Origin: Streptomyces griseus | Lineage (GTDB): Bacteria; Actinomycetota; Actinomycetes; Nanopelagicales; Nanopelagicaceae | Assembly (NCBI GenBank): GCA_945884695.1 | Contig: CAMCYO010000007.1 | Location: forward strand, 40,735 to 104,734 | Reading direction: 5' to 3' | Length of the DNA stretch: 64,000 nt | Shown here: positions 39,102-52,260 of the stretch, in pieces | Position numbering within the stretch: the stretch's first letter is position 1 | Layout: each line of letters opens with the position of its first letter | Made by a program: the position numbers and the translations under genes | The notes under the pieces: generated by a model | What the model was told of the DNA's origin: nothing | The model's input: the letters and a program-made list of their open reading frames with translations, nothing else | Databases searched by the model: none

Positions 39102-39568
39102 GTAATTCAGTGGAGTTAGATATGGGCAAAGGTGCATTAATTCCATCACTTGTTGTCGGAATTATTGGACTCATTACATCAGGATTTTTGCGAGGTTCTT
39201 CCGGAATTCTAGGTGCGTTGCTGGCTCATGTTGTAGTAATAATTTTTTTCATTGTTCACTTATTTGTTTCGAAAATTTCCCGCAAGCTTGATCCAATGAT
39301 GACTATGATTCTCGCCCTTATTTCATATTTTTCAAAAATGATTATCTTGGGAGCATTCATGTTAGTTCTCATGAGTGCTACCAATCCAAAAACTCTAGAT
39401 CGCCCAAGTTTTGGAGTAGTTGCAGTAGCAATTACCCTTGCCTGGCTCGGTGGGGAAATTCGGGCTTTCTTAAAATTACGTTTGCACCTACCCTTACCTG
39501 GGAGCCAAAGCTCTGGAAAAGTTTCTGGAACATTTGACTATGATCGTAAGACAGATGAGGGGAAGTAA
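39098..39568 (+). CDS. AtpI-like small membrane protein
   Basis: GTG start overlaps the previous stop; hydrophobic segments; upstream of atpB. Confidence 0.6.
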   Translation: MSNSVELDMGKGALIPSLVVGIIGLITSGFLRGSSGILGALLAHVVVIIFFIVHLFVSKISRKLDPMMTMILALISYFSKMIILGAFMLVLMSATNPKTLDRPSFGVVAVAITLAWLGGEIRAFLKLRLHLPLPGSQSSGKVSGTFDYDRKTDEGK

Positions 39569-39569
39569 A

Positions 39570-39758
39570 ATGGCCAAGCAAGATGACAGTGCATTTTGGA
39601 CGATTTTTGCCTATCTTGTTTCAGGTTTAGTTTTTTGGGGTGGGATGGGAGCATTGGCAGACCACTTCTTCCACCTTCATTTCCTCATTTTCATTGGGCT
39701 GGCCGTTGGACTAACCGCTGGACTTTCTCTAATTTGGCTTCGATTTATTCGCCAATAA
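39570..39758 (+). CDS. AtpZ/AtpI-like small membrane protein
   Basis: MAKQDDSAFWTIFAYLVSGLVFWGGMGALADHFFHLHFLIFIGLAVGLTAGLSLIW. Confidence 0.65.
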   Translation: MAKQDDSAFWTIFAYLVSGLVFWGGMGALADHFFHLHFLIFIGLAVGLTAGLSLIWLRFIRQ

Positions 39759-39804
39759 GGCCTAGAAGGAGACGGATTTAACTCGAAACTAGAGTTTTGT
39801 CGGT

Positions 39805-39834
39805 TTGGCAGATGGCGACCCAAGGCTCTAAGTT
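39805..39834 (+). promoter_or_regulatory. Candidate atp operon promoter
   Basis: TTGGCA - 18 bp - TAAGTT upstream of atpB. Confidence 0.45.
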
Positions 39835-39873
39835 AAGCCCCGAAAGCCCGCACTCCACAAAGGGAGTTTGATT

Positions 39874-40656
39874 TTGTCAGTTTCACTGCGTATGGCCGAG
39901 GATGGATTTGTCCCACCCAGTGCTTCCGACTTCTTTTTCAATCCGGTTTTTGGAAACAGCATTCTATTTACTAAGCCAGTTTTGCTTGTTGGGTTATCTG
40001 TAGTCCTAATTTCAGTCTTCTTTATTGCATCCTCTCGCAAGGCAGCCATCGTTCCTTCCAAACTTCAGTTTGCTGGGGAGGGGATTTATTCCTTTGTACG
40101 AAACAGTCTTGGCCAAGAAGTTATTGGTCCTGAATTCATGCGTTTCGTACCATTTTTGTTCACTCTCTTCACATTCGTTTTATGCAATAACATTTTTGGA
40201 GTTATTCCACTACTTCAGTTCCCGACGATGTCGCACATCGGATTCCCAATCGCATTAGCCATATTTACGTATTTTGTTTATCACGCTGTCGGAATTCGTA
40301 AGCACGGAATAGTCAAGTATATAAAAGACATCTGTTTTATGCCAGGTGTCCCTAAGTATATTTACGTAATCCTTACTCCAGTTGAATTTGCTACATATTT
40401 CATTATTCGTCCAGCGACCTTGTCCTTGCGCCTTTTTGCAAATATGTTTGCGGGCCATCTTCTTTTACTCGTATTCACTGTGGGTGGTGAGTACTTACTA
40501 ACAAGCACAATCTTGATGAAAGTGTTGAGTATTTTCTCATTCGGTTTTGCTGTTGGCCTGTCATTCTTCGAGCTTGGTATCGAATGTCTACAGGCCTATA
40601 TTTTCACTCTGCTTACTGCGTTATATATTGCTGGCGCATTGGCGGACGAACACTAA
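39874..40656 (+). CDS. atpB: F0F1 ATP synthase subunit A
   Basis: Subunit a signature SLRLFANMFAGHLLLLVF; TTG start 7 nt after AAAGGGAG (ORF-track start 39868). Confidence 0.94.
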   Translation: MSVSLRMAEDGFVPPSASDFFFNPVFGNSILFTKPVLLVGLSVVLISVFFIASSRKAAIVPSKLQFAGEGIYSFVRNSLGQEVIGPEFMRFVPFLFTLFTFVLCNNIFGVIPLLQFPTMSHIGFPIALAIFTYFVYHAVGIRKHGIVKYIKDICFMPGVPKYIYVILTPVEFATYFIIRPATLSLRLFANMFAGHLLLLVFTVGGEYLLTSTILMKVLSIFSFGFAVGLSFFELGIECLQAYIFTLLTALYIAGALADEH

Positions 40657-40707
40657 AAATAGATTTGGCTAGAGGAACCTCTAGCCATTACGTGAAAGGG
40701 AAGTTAC

Positions 40708-40914
40708 ATGACAGGTACAATGGCAATTGTAGGTTTCGGCCTCTCAACGATCGGTCCCGGTGTCGCAACTGGTCTGGTTTTCGCCGCATATATCAACGGA
40801 GTAGCTCGTCAGCCTGAGGCACGTGCCCTTCTACAACCAATCGCATTCCTTGGATTCGCGTTGGCAGAAGCGCTTGCTCTTATCGGCCTCGTGCTTGCTT
40901 TCGTTCTCAAATAA
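40708..40914 (+). CDS. atpE: F0F1 ATP synthase subunit C
   Basis: [33 protein letters not shown] with conserved Glu. Confidence 0.96.
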   Translation: MTGTMAIVGFGLSTIGPGVATGLVFAAYINGVARQPEARALLQPIAFLGFALAEALALIGLVLAFVLK

Positions 40915-40951
40915 AAGCGCGACGAACGTACTAGGAAGTTAGGAGTGATAC

Positions 40952-41491
40952 ATGAGCAGTAACCTTTGGATACTAGCGGCTAGTGAAGCGGGACCAAGTC
41001 CTGTCATCCCCCACCCTGCCGAAATTATTGTTGGGTTAGTTGCCTTTTCGATTCTGTTCCTTTTGCTTCGCTCTAAAGCGGTGCCAAAGTTTGAGCAGGC
41101 ATACCGCGATCGCACAAATGCGATTCAAGGTGGGCTTGAACGGGCAGAAAAAGCACAACGAGAAGCTGAGTCTAATCTTCAAAAATATCAAGCTCAGTTA
41201 GCGGATGCACGTGGTGAGGCAGCCAAGATGCGCGAAGAAGCGCGCACTGAAGGTGCGGTCATCATTGAGCAGATGCGTACAACTGCTCAAGAAGAAGCAG
41301 CTCGCATAACTTCAGCAGCTCGATCTGCAATTGAAGCTGAACGAAAGCAAGCTTTGAATTCTCTCATGAATGAGGTCGGATCCATTGCCACAGCCCTTGC
41401 TTCAAAAATTGTTGGAGAAGCACTTGATGATCAAGCAAGACAGTCTCGAGTTGTTGAAAGATTCCTAGCTGATATGGAGGAGTCGAAGTAA
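40952..41491 (+). CDS. atpF: F0F1 ATP synthase subunit B
   Basis: N-terminal TM and long Glu/Ala/Lys helix in operon context. Confidence 0.94.
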   Translation: MSSNLWILAASEAGPSPVIPHPAEIIVGLVAFSILFLLLRSKAVPKFEQAYRDRTNAIQGGLERAEKAQREAESNLQKYQAQLADARGEAAKMREEARTEGAVIIEQMRTTAQEEAARITSAARSAIEAERKQALNSLMNEVGSIATALASKIVGEALDDQARQSRVVERFLADMEESK

Positions 41492-41493
41492 CC

Positions 41494-42339
41494 ATGACAC
41501 TTTCCATGAAAGGAACAAGCAGACTCTCGCTAGTTTCAACGCGCTCTATTCTCGAAAAGCAATTGTCGAGTTTAGATTCTGCAGGGATTGCGCGATTGTC
41601 GGCCGACCTCTTTTCCATGGTGAATGCTTTAGATTCTTCGATGGCTCTTCGACGAGCACTGACTGACACCGCGCGTAGCGTGGAAGACAAGTCAGTGCTG
41701 GCAAATCAATTGTTCAAAAAATCTGTTGCAGATGGTTCGCTTGCACTCTTTACGCAAATGATTGCTCTTCGGTGGTCGTCGCCAAAGGATTTAGCTGATG
41801 TTGCCGAGCGTTTGGCAGTTGAAGCACAGGCGGCTTGCGCAGAAAAAGATGGCGAATTGGACGCGCTAGAAGCAGAGATTTTTATTTTCGCCCAGAGCGT
41901 AGTTTCTAATCCAGAGCTACGAGCACTTTTTGCAGATCGTTCAATTGTTGCCGGCCAACCCCCAAAGAGCGTTCTTGTCACTTCGCTGCTTAAGGGCAAG
42001 GCAACCAAGTCAGCGATTGCACTTATTTGTGCTCTAGTTGATCATCCTCGTGGAAGAAATATTGAAAACGGCCTTGAAGAATTATCAGAAGTAGTTTCAG
42101 CTCGTCGCAATCGTCTGATTGCACACGTAACGACTGCGACCCAATTAACTTCGGCTCAATTAGATCGATTAGTTAAATCACTTTCACAAAAAGTTGGAAA
42201 TCAAGTAAGAGTTAATGTTGTTGTCGATAAGTCAGTTGTGGGCGGGCTTGAAGTTCGCTTTGCTGACGAACTTATTGATGGAACGCTAGCTACTCGTTTG
42301 ATTCAAGTTGACCGCGATCTTGCCAGCAAGAGCGCGTAA
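41494..42339 (+). CDS. atpH: F0F1 ATP synthase delta subunit
   Basis: RNRLIAHVTTATQLTSAQLDRL and VGGLEVRFADELIDGTL; operon context. Confidence 0.93.
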   Translation: MTLSMKGTSRLSLVSTRSILEKQLSSLDSAGIARLSADLFSMVNALDSSMALRRALTDTARSVEDKSVLANQLFKKSVADGSLALFTQMIALRWSSPKDLADVAERLAVEAQAACAEKDGELDALEAEIFIFAQSVVSNPELRALFADRSIVAGQPPKSVLVTSLLKGKATKSAIALICALVDHPRGRNIENGLEELSEVVSARRNRLIAHVTTATQLTSAQLDRLVKSLSQKVGNQVRVNVVVDKSVVGGLEVRFADELIDGTLATRLIQVDRDLASKSA

Positions 42340-42369
42340 GAAATTTCACAAGAGATAAGGGAGAATAAA

Positions 42370-44010
42370 ATGGCGGAACTCACGATCCGGCCCGAAGAGA
42401 TCCGTGATGCCTTAGCGAATTTCGTTAAGTCATACGATCCAGGAGTCGCGACTCGAGACGAGGTTGGTACTGTCACGCAAGCCGGCGACGGTATTGCTCG
42501 CGTTGAGGGTCTGCCTTCCACAATGGCTAACGAATTGCTGCAATTCGAAAATGGCACATTGGGTCTTGCTCTTAACTTAGACGTTCGTGAAATCGGTATT
42601 GTAATTCTCGGCGATTACGCCGGAATTGAAGAAGGAACTTCTGTCCGTCGCACTGGAGAAATTCTCTCTGTTCCGGTAGGAGATGCGTTCCTTGGTCGCG
42701 TGGTTGATCCACTTGGTCGCCCAATTGACGGTAAGGGTGAAATTAAGGCTGAAGCTCGTCGTGCACTTGAATTACAGGCTCCCTCTGTAGTGCAACGCCA
42801 ACCTGTTAAAGAACCCCTTGCTACCGGAATTAAAGCTATTGATGCCATGACTGCTATCGGTCGCGGACAGCGCCAGTTAATTATTGGCGACCGCCAGACT
42901 GGAAAAACTGCAGTTGCGGTAGACACAATTATTAACCAATTGGAAAACTGGAAAACAGGAGATCCAAAGAAGCAAGTGAAATGTATTTATGTTGCTATTG
43001 GTCAGAAAGGTTCGACTATCGCATCTGTTAAGGCCTCTCTAGAAGAAGCCGGCGCGATGGAATACACAACAATTGTTGCCTCCCCTGCCTCTGACCCTGC
43101 AGGATTTAAATATCTTGCACCATATACAGGTTCATCCATTGGGCAGCACTGGATGTATGCGGGGCAACACGTACTTATCGTCTTTGATGATCTTTCAAAG
43201 CAAGCAGAGGCATACCGTTCGGTCTCGCTTTTGCTTCGTCGTCCACCAGGCCGTGAGGCATACCCTGGAGATGTTTTCTATTTGCACTCACGTCTTCTGG
43301 AGCGTTGCGCCAAACTTTCCGATGAACTCGGTGGCGGTTCAATGACTGGTCTTCCAATTATTGAGACTAAAGGAAATGACGTTTCAGCATTTATTCCTAC
43401 AAACGTTATTTCGATTACCGATGGTCAGTGCTTCCTTGAGACAGATCTTTTCAACGCAGGTGTTCGACCAGCTATTAACGTGGGTGTTTCGGTTTCTCGC
43501 GTTGGTGGTTCTGCTCAGACAAAGGCAATGAAGAAAATTGCTGGTCGCCTGCGTCTTGATTTAGCTCAGTTCCGCGAACTCGAAGCTTTCGCAGCTTTTG
43601 GTTCTGACTTGGATGCTGCATCAAAGGCACAACTTGAGCGCGGTGCGCGCATGGTTGAACTCTTGAAGCAAGGTCAATATTCACCGTATTCACTCGAGCG
43701 TCAGATTGTTTCGATATGGGCAGGAACTTCTGGCCAACTCGATGATGTTCCTGTTGCCGATATTCGCCGTTTTGAGAGCGAACTTCTTGATTTCATTGGT
43801 CGCGAACGCAAAGCAATATTCGATGTTATCTCTGAGACTAAAGAGCTCAAAGATGACACTGTTACTTCAATGGTTGAGGCCGTTACCGCCTTTAAGACTC
43901 GCTTCGTTTCATCAGTTGCGCAAGCACTTAATGAAGCACCAGCAGCGGCTCTTGAGGGCGAGATAAACGAGCAAATTACAAAGCACGTTCCGCCGGCGGT
44001 GAAGAAGTAA
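42370..44010 (+). CDS. atpA: F0F1 ATP synthase alpha subunit
   Basis: [30 protein letters not shown]. Confidence 0.98.
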   Translation: MAELTIRPEEIRDALANFVKSYDPGVATRDEVGTVTQAGDGIARVEGLPSTMANELLQFENGTLGLALNLDVREIGIVILGDYAGIEEGTSVRRTGEILSVPVGDAFLGRVVDPLGRPIDGKGEIKAEARRALELQAPSVVQRQPVKEPLATGIKAIDAMTAIGRGQRQLIIGDRQTGKTAVAVDTIINQLENWKTGDPKKQVKCIYVAIGQKGSTIASVKASLEEAGAMEYTTIVASPASDPAGFKYLAPYTGSSIGQHWMYAGQHVLIVFDDLSKQAEAYRSVSLLLRRPPGREAYPGDVFYLHSRLLERCAKLSDELGGGSMTGLPIIETKGNDVSAFIPTNVISITDGQCFLETDLFNAGVRPAINVGVSVSRVGGSAQTKAMKKIAGRLRLDLAQFRELEAFAAFGSDLDAASKAQLERGARMVELLKQGQYSPYSLERQIVSIWAGTSGQLDDVPVADIRRFESELLDFIGRERKAIFDVISETKELKDDTVTSMVEAVTAFKTRFVSSVAQALNEAPAAALEGEINEQITKHVPPAVKK

Positions 44011-44013
44011 AAA

Positions 44014-46352
<2,339 letters not shown>

Positions 46353-46364
46353 TAGGTAATAACA

Positions 46365-46616
46365 ATGCCATTAAACGTCGAACTAGTATCGCCAGTAGCA
46401 AGAGTCTGGTCTGGGCAAGCACAAATGGTTTCTGCCCGGACCGTTGACGGTGATTTAGGAATTCTTTCCGGTCACGCACCGCTATTTGGCGTTCTAGTCG
46501 ACGGGCAAGTCAGCATAAAAGGCACCGATGGAGCAGTGACAAAATTCCAAGTTGCTGGTGGATTTCTTTCAGTTTCAAATGATCGAGTCTCAATTCTTAC
46601 AGAGACTGTGTCTTAA
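46365..46616 (+). CDS. atpC: F0F1 ATP synthase epsilon subunit
   Basis: MPLNVELVSPVARVWSGQ...GDLGILSGHAPLFGVLVDG. Confidence 0.95.
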   Translation: MPLNVELVSPVARVWSGQAQMVSARTVDGDLGILSGHAPLFGVLVDGQVSIKGTDGAVTKFQVAGGFLSVSNDRVSILTETVS

Positions 46617-46621
46617 TACTT

Positions 46622-47587
46622 CTAACGCTTGATGTTGTGCTCAGTTTCAATAAGTCGAACAGTCTGGCTCTGGCCTCGCATAACAATTGAATGGCTGATA
46701 GCACCAAAACTTGTATGGCGAATTCCTTTTAGGAGTTCGCCATCTGTTATTCCGGTGGCAGATAAAAAAACATCTTCAGAATTAACGAGATCTCGCGTTG
46801 AGAGAATCTTTGATAGATCGTGGCCGGCATCAATGGCACCCTGTCGTTCAGCATCATCTCGAGGGTGTAGTTGTCCTTGAATAATTCCACCCAGACATGT
46901 CATAGCGGCGGCGGTAATAACTCCTTCTGGAGTTCCGCCAATTCCCATGAGTAAATCAACACCTGTTCCCGGCCGTGCGGCATGAATTGCTGCAGCGACA
47001 TCTCCATCTTGAATTAAGCGAATTCTGGCTCCTGCATCGCGCAATTGTTGTAATAATTCTTGGTGACGTGGACGGTTGAGCACAACGACCGTAATGTCAC
47101 TAACGGAAACCCTTTTAGCTTTAGCTACGCGCTTAACATTTTCTGCAGGAGGCGCGGTGATATCAATGACATCAGCAGCTTCTGGCCCTGTAACAATTTT
47201 GTTCATGTAGAAAACGGCCGAAGGGTCATACATGGTTCCACGAGGTGAAAGAGCTATAACACTGATTGCTCCACCCATTCCATTGGCAGTAAGAGATGTT
47301 CCATCAATGGGGTCCACTGCAACATCACAACGTGGACCGATGCCGTTACCCACATTCTCACCATTGTGAAGCATAGGAGCGTTATCTTTTTCACCTTCGC
47401 CAATAACAACCACGCCATTCATATCAACGGTGTTTATCATCATCCGCATCGCTTCAACTGCGGCGTGATCGGCTAAATTCTTATCTCCGCGACCAACCCA
47501 TGCAGATCCTGCAAGGGCTGCAGTTTCAGTTACTCGTACGAGTTCAAGGGCCAAGTTGCGATCTGGGTTGGCACCTTCCATCATCAC
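46622..47587 (-). CDS. glpX: Fructose-1,6-bisphosphatase class II
   Basis: [43 protein letters not shown]. Confidence 0.97.
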   Translation of the reverse strand: MMMEGANPDRNLALELVRVTETAALAGSAWVGRGDKNLADHAAVEAMRMMINTVDMNGVVVIGEGEKDNAPMLHNGENVGNGIGPRCDVAVDPIDGTSLTANGMGGAISVIALSPRGTMYDPSAVFYMNKIVTGPEAADVIDITAPPAENVKRVAKAKRVSVSDITVVVLNRPRHQELLQQLRDAGARIRLIQDGDVAAAIHAARPGTGVDLLMGIGGTPEGVITAAAMTCLGGIIQGQLHPRDDAERQGAIDAGHDLSKILSTRDLVNSEDVFLSATGITDGELLKGIRHTSFGAISHSIVMRGQSQTVRLIETEHNIKR

Positions 47588-47589
47588 TG

Positions 47590-48855
47590 TCAGTCTCCCA
47601 TTTCTCGCGTTACATCGGCCCCGAGGTTTCGTAACTGCTCAATAAATTGCGGATAGCCTCGATCTATATGGAAGCAATCCTCCACAAGAGTAACGCCGTC
47701 ACTGACTAATCCTGCCAGAACTAAGCCTGCGCCCGCTCGAATATCGGTGGCTGCAACAGGGGCTCCTGATAATTGCTCGATTCCATGAATGGATGCATGG
47801 TGACCATCAACGCTTATTTGCGCTCCAAGGCGCACTAGTTCGTTAACAAACATAAATCGGCCCTCAAAAACATTTTCGGTCACAATCGCGTTTCCGTCAG
47901 CAATCGCGTTGAGTGAAATAACCATGGGTTGCAAGTCGGTAGGAAAGCCTGGATAAGGAAGTGTTGCAATATCAATTGCTTGAGGACGAGATTCCATTCG
48001 GACTCGTATTCCATCGGCTGTTGAGGTGATAATTGCGCCTGCAGAAGCAAGTTTCTCAAGAGGCACTTCAAGATCACTTGCACGGCCTCCATGAATGGTG
48101 ATGTCACCTTTTGTCATTGCTGCAGCAAATGCCCATGTGCCTGTCACAATTCGATCTGGAATTGTGCGGTGTGTTGTTGGATTAAGTTTCTCGACGCCAA
48201 CAATTGTTAGAGTTGGTGTTCCAAGTCCTTGAATTTTTGCACCCATGCTGATGAGGAATTCGCCTAAGTCAACGATATCTGGTTCTCGTGCAGCATTATC
48301 GATAGTGGTTGTACCTTTTGCAAGAACGGCTGCTGTTAATAAATTTTCAGTTGCACCAACGCTTGGAAAATCCAGAGCAATCTCTGCACCCTTAAGTCCA
48401 TTTGGTGCTGTCGCGATAACGTAACCATGTTCATTGTGTGCAGTGGCACCTAATAATTCAAGACCCTTAAAGTGAAAATCCAAACCTCGAGAACCAATTG
48501 CATCTCCACCAGGTAGTGCGACTTCTGCTTCACCTAACCGCGCAACAAGTGGACCGAGTACATTGATAGATGCGCGCATTTTTCGGACAAGATCGTAATC
48601 GGCGCGATGACCAGGCACTTTTGGAACATCGATAGTTATGGTGTCGTTGGCTCTCTTAACGCTACAACCTAAGCGAGTGAGCAGTTCGGCCATAATGCCA
48701 ACATCTGCAATATCTGGAACGTTAGTAATGGTCGTTTTACCTTGTGCCAAAAGCGTGGCTGCCATTAATTTCAGGACCGAATTTTTGGCCCCACTCACGC
48801 GGACCTCGCCATGGAGTCGCGCGCCACCGATGATTCGGAAGCGTTCGTTAGCCAT
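47590..48855 (-). CDS. murA: UDP-N-acetylglucosamine 1-carboxyvinyltransferase
   Basis: [45 protein letters not shown]. Confidence 0.97.
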   Translation of the reverse strand: MANERFRIIGGARLHGEVRVSGAKNSVLKLMAATLLAQGKTTITNVPDIADVGIMAELLTRLGCSVKRANDTITIDVPKVPGHRADYDLVRKMRASINVLGPLVARLGEAEVALPGGDAIGSRGLDFHFKGLELLGATAHNEHGYVIATAPNGLKGAEIALDFPSVGATENLLTAAVLAKGTTTIDNAAREPDIVDLGEFLISMGAKIQGLGTPTLTIVGVEKLNPTTHRTIPDRIVTGTWAFAAAMTKGDITIHGGRASDLEVPLEKLASAGAIITSTADGIRVRMESRPQAIDIATLPYPGFPTDLQPMVISLNAIADGNAIVTENVFEGRFMFVNELVRLGAQISVDGHHASIHGIEQLSGAPVAATDIRAGAGLVLAGLVSDGVTLVEDCFHIDRGYPQFIEQLRNLGADVTREMGD

Positions 48856-48910
48856 GGGTCCCCTTTCGGTTCGAGTGGTCTCATCGTAACTGTCCTAATA
48901 GGCTCTACCC

Positions 48911-49483
48911 ATGGTTCATTTAACGAGGATTTACACAAAGACTGGCGATGATGGCACAACATCCCTTGGGGATATGAGTCGCACCTCGAAAAACGATCCG
49001 AGGCTTGAAGCTTATGCAACTGTCGATGAAGCCAACTCGTCCATTGGTGTTGTTTTAGCCCTGGGTGATATTCCAGAAGATGTACGTGTTCTACTTGTTC
49101 GGATTCAAAATGACCTATTCGATGTTGGTGCAGATTTATGCACACCAGTTTCTGATGCTCCAGCCTTTGAACCACTTCGGGTACTTGAATCACAAATTAC
49201 ATATCTAGAAGAACAAATTGATAAGTACAACACCGATTTAGAGCAGTTGCGTTCCTTCGTTCTTCCATCCGGAACTCCCGCTGCATCACTTTTGCATGTG
49301 GCCAGAACAGTTACGCGCCGAGCAGAACGGTGTACATGGGCTGCCATTCATGCATTTGGCGGAGGAGTAAATCCGATAACAGCGAAATATCTCAATAGAC
49401 TTTCAGATTTACTTTTTGTTTTAGCAAGAAGTGCTAACAAAAAAATTGGTGATCAACTCTGGGTACCTGGAGCAAATAGGTAA
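48911..49483 (+). CDS. cobO: Cob(I)yrinic acid a,c-diamide adenosyltransferase, PduO type
   Basis: IYTKTGDDGTTSLGD; HVARTVTRRAER; YLNRLSDLLFVLAR. PduO rather than CobA type. Confidence 0.93.
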   Translation: MVHLTRIYTKTGDDGTTSLGDMSRTSKNDPRLEAYATVDEANSSIGVVLALGDIPEDVRVLLVRIQNDLFDVGADLCTPVSDAPAFEPLRVLESQITYLEEQIDKYNTDLEQLRSFVLPSGTPAASLLHVARTVTRRAERCTWAAIHAFGGGVNPITAKYLNRLSDLLFVLARSANKKIGDQLWVPGANR

Positions 49484-49488
49484 TTCGT

Positions 49489-50253
49489 TTATTGTGTGTT
49501 TATCGGGGTATAAATATTTATATTGAGTTTTTCAGTTGACGGCATGTGATTGCAATAAATATCTGTTACTTTCGTAAAGGTATCGTCAGAAAATTTTAGA
49601 GGCTCGGTACTCACTAACCAAACCGTTGCTCGCTCTCGAGCTTTAGTCGAACTAATAAGTGTTCGGATGCTTCCTAAAACAATCGGCGTTTGATCTGTAG
49701 AAGATGTTGGTCTAGAGAGTAGTGAATCGATTTGCCACCATCGACATCCATCTGTCGCTGCTAATTGAATAACCCCACATGCAAATTTTGTGCAGGTCTT
49801 ATCCTTCATTTGCTCTGAAAAGAATGTCTTCTGGCTACGATTAGAAAGAATTCCGTTCTGCTCATTTTGTGAAATTGACGTTTTCCAGTAGACATCTTCA
49901 ACAGATTTCCACCCCTCAAAACTCTTAGGTGGCCAAGCTGGAGATTTAGAGGGCGTCACTTTCACATTTTTTTTCTTGTAGACAATTTTTTTCTTTGGCG
50001 TAATAACTTTTTTTACTACTGGCTTCTTCGTTACTGTCACCGTAGTGCTTGGTTTAACGCTAGCTTTAGTAGTGGGCTTACTGGTGGCTGCACTTGTGGA
50101 AGCAATTGTTGGCTTTGAAGTTGGCTTTGAAGTTGGCTTTGAAGTTGGCTTTGGAGTGGGTTTAGAAGTTGCTCCGTATGCCATGGACGACAGACTCAGC
50201 ATCACCATTGATAGTGAAACTGAAAGAACTATGCGCTTTATGAGCGTTCCCAT
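49489..50253 (-). CDS. Secreted hypothetical protein with Pro/Thr-rich repeat linker
   Basis: Signal peptide ending MAYGA, (TSKP)n repeats, Lys-rich linker, Cys-containing C-terminal domain. Confidence 0.6.
   Translation of the reverse strand: MGTLIKRIVLSVSLSMVMLSLSSMAYGATSKPTPKPTSKPTSKPTSKPTIASTSAATSKPTTKASVKPSTTVTVTKKPVVKKVITPKKKIVYKKKNVKVTPSKSPAWPPKSFEGWKSVEDVYWKTSISQNEQNGILSNRSQKTFFSEQMKDKTCTKFACGVIQLAATDGCRWWQIDSLLSRPTSSTDQTPIVLGSIRTLISSTKARERATVWLVSTEPLKFSDDTFTKVTDIYCNHMPSTEKLNINIYTPINTQ
50109..50156. repeat. Four tandem copies of a 12-bp unit (TTGGCTTTGAAG)
   Basis: Read directly; encodes TSKP repeats on the minus strand. Confidence 0.9.
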
Positions 50254-51032
50254 TTAAATGTGCGAATCGAGAAGAAGACGCCAACGATGAGCCAAATAAC
50301 TAAGATGATAAAAGTCTTTCCTGTTTCCCATGAATGAGCAACTTCGGAATTTGCAAAACTCTCTGGTAGAAAAACAGAGCGCATACCCTGGCATAACCAT
50401 TTGAGTGGAAATATGGATGCAACTTGCTGCATCCATGCTGGGAGTTGAGTAAAGATAAAAAAGACTCCACTAAAGAATTGTAAAATGATAACTACGGGCG
50501 ATACAACTGCCGAGGCACCTCGTCCGCTCTTAGGAACCACAGAGAATGCAATTCCAAGTGCGGTGGAGCAAGCAGTTCCAAGAAGGATGAGCCACGTGAA
50601 TGTAAGCCACTTGGAGGCAGATGTTGGCATATTAAGTCCGAAGAAAATCACACCTCCTGCTAGAAGTAAAATAACTTGAATGAGCATTCCTGCAAGAACA
50701 AGAATTGTTTTGCCAATAAAATAGCTAGCCACCGGCATCGGAGTTCCGCGAAGGCGCTTGAGAGATCCAAAATCGCGCTCCATAGGAATAACAATTGCTA
50801 GTTGTTGAAAACCACTATTAACTAAACCGGATGCAATCATTCCAGCGACAAAATATTGGCTAAATGTGACTCCTGGGGCGATTGTGTCTTTAAATACTGA
50901 GCCAAAAATTGCCAGAAGTATCAACGGAAAGAGAAGTGTAAACACGACGGATTCGCGCTGGCGCATGAACTGGCGAATCTCAAGTCCACCTCGGCGAAGC
51001 CCAAGGTTTAGCATGCTCGGCAAAGTCTTCAT
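50238..51032 (-). CDS. ABC-2 type exporter permease
   Basis: Six-TM ABC-2 permease pattern, partner ATPase adjacent. Confidence 0.9.
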   Translation of the reverse strand: MKTLPSMLNLGLRRGGLEIRQFMRQRESVVFTLLFPLILLAIFGSVFKDTIAPGVTFSQYFVAGMIASGLVNSGFQQLAIVIPMERDFGSLKRLRGTPMPVASYFIGKTILVLAGMLIQVILLLAGGVIFFGLNMPTSASKWLTFTWLILLGTACSTALGIAFSVVPKSGRGASAVVSPVVIILQFFSGVFFIFTQLPAWMQQVASIFPLKWLCQGMRSVFLPESFANSEVAHSWETGKTFIILVIWLIVGVFFSIRTFKWERS

Positions 51033-51889
51033 TGTGTATCACCAACTTCTAGACCAATCATTGTGAGATAAATATCTTCAAGTGTCGGACGAACGATGGA
51101 AAGTTTTGGAATCTCACCCGTGAATTTTTGGCTCAGGCGGGTGACTACACCAGTGGGTTCGGCACTGAATTCTTCACGCATCACGCCATTTTCTTCCCAC
51201 TGCACTCTTGCTAGAGATGTTGCGCGACCGCCCAGATTTGCTGGAGTAGAAGTTTCAATGATTTTGCCTCGGTTTATAACTGCAACGCGGTCGGCAAGTG
51301 CTTCAGCCTCATCAAGATAATGAGTTGTCAATAAAATGGTTGAGCCACTATTTTGCAATTGCCTAATGAGAGCCCAAAATGAGCGACGAGCTTCGGGATC
51401 AAACCCGGTCGTTGGTTCATCAAGAAAGAGAAGTTCGGGGCTTCCGATGATTCCAAGGCCAACATCTAAGCGTCGACGTTGTCCGCCCGAGAGTGAACGA
51501 ATGAGCGCATCCTTTTTTTCTTCCAGACCAACAGCGATTACAACTTCGTCAGGGTCTCTTGGCTTTGAGTAGTAGCCACTGAAATGGCGAATAGTTTCGT
51601 TGACAGTAAGGTCGCCAGCATCAGAAGTAGATTGCAGGACAATTCCGATGCGATCTCGAAACTGCCGTGCGCCATGGCCTGAAAGCTCTGGGTCCATTCC
51701 CAAAACTTTTACATCCCCTGAATCACGATGACGAAATCCTTCGAGTATTTCAACGCAGGTAGTTTTACCTGCTCCATTAGGACCCAATAAGGCAAAAATC
51801 TCACCCTGGGCGATAGAAAGGTCAACCCCGTGAAGAGCCTTATTGCCACCGTATGCCTTGCGTAGATCGCGAACTTCGATAACGCTCAT
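51029..51889 (-). CDS. ABC transporter ATP-binding protein (DrrA-like)
   Basis: GPNGAGKTTCVEILEGF, LSGGQRRRLDVGL, LLFLDEPTTGFD. Start moved to MSVIEVRDL. Confidence 0.94.
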   Translation of the reverse strand: MSVIEVRDLRKAYGGNKALHGVDLSIAQGEIFALLGPNGAGKTTCVEILEGFRHRDSGDVKVLGMDPELSGHGARQFRDRIGIVLQSTSDAGDLTVNETIRHFSGYYSKPRDPDEVVIAVGLEEKKDALIRSLSGGQRRRLDVGLGIIGSPELLFLDEPTTGFDPEARRSFWALIRQLQNSGSTILLTTHYLDEAEALADRVAVINRGKIIETSTPANLGGRATSLARVQWEENGVMREEFSAEPTGVVTRLSQKFTGEIPKLSIVRPTLEDIYLTMIGLEVGDTQ

Positions 51890-51936
51890 ACGGCTATCTT
51901 GCCACTCAAAAGTTAAAAATGCGAAAGAATTACTCC

Positions 51937-52260
51937 ATGAGCCCAAGACGCAATCATCCGAAACGCAAAAATGGCGCTCGCAAAACAGGCGATCATGAGC
52001 GTGAGATTAATACTTCTCATGAAACTTTAGAAGAACATGATGATGGAATTTATCTTGTGCGGAAAATCACGGGCTCTAGTTCCAATAAACCATATCGTTG
52101 TCCAGGGTGTGATCACATGATTCCGATGGCTACCCCACACACAGTTGCGTGGCTTGAATATGATGTTGAAACTCGTAGACATTGGCACAATGCGTGTTGG
52201 GCAAAAAAATCAAAACGCGGCCCAAGAACTGAAAGAACTCGTAACGCTCCTAAGTATTAA
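51937..52260 (+). CDS. Conserved actinobacterial small zinc-ribbon-like protein
   Basis: PYRCPGCDHMIPMATPHTVAWLEYDVETRRHWHNACW. Confidence 0.65.
   Translation: MSPRRNHPKRKNGARKTGDHEREINTSHETLEEHDDGIYLVRKITGSSSNKPYRCPGCDHMIPMATPHTVAWLEYDVETRRHWHNACWAKKSKRGPRTERTRNAPKY

Noticed and set aside
50109-50156. Short tandem repeats as a CRISPR array
   Set aside because: Direct 12-bp repeats without spacers, in frame inside a coding linker.
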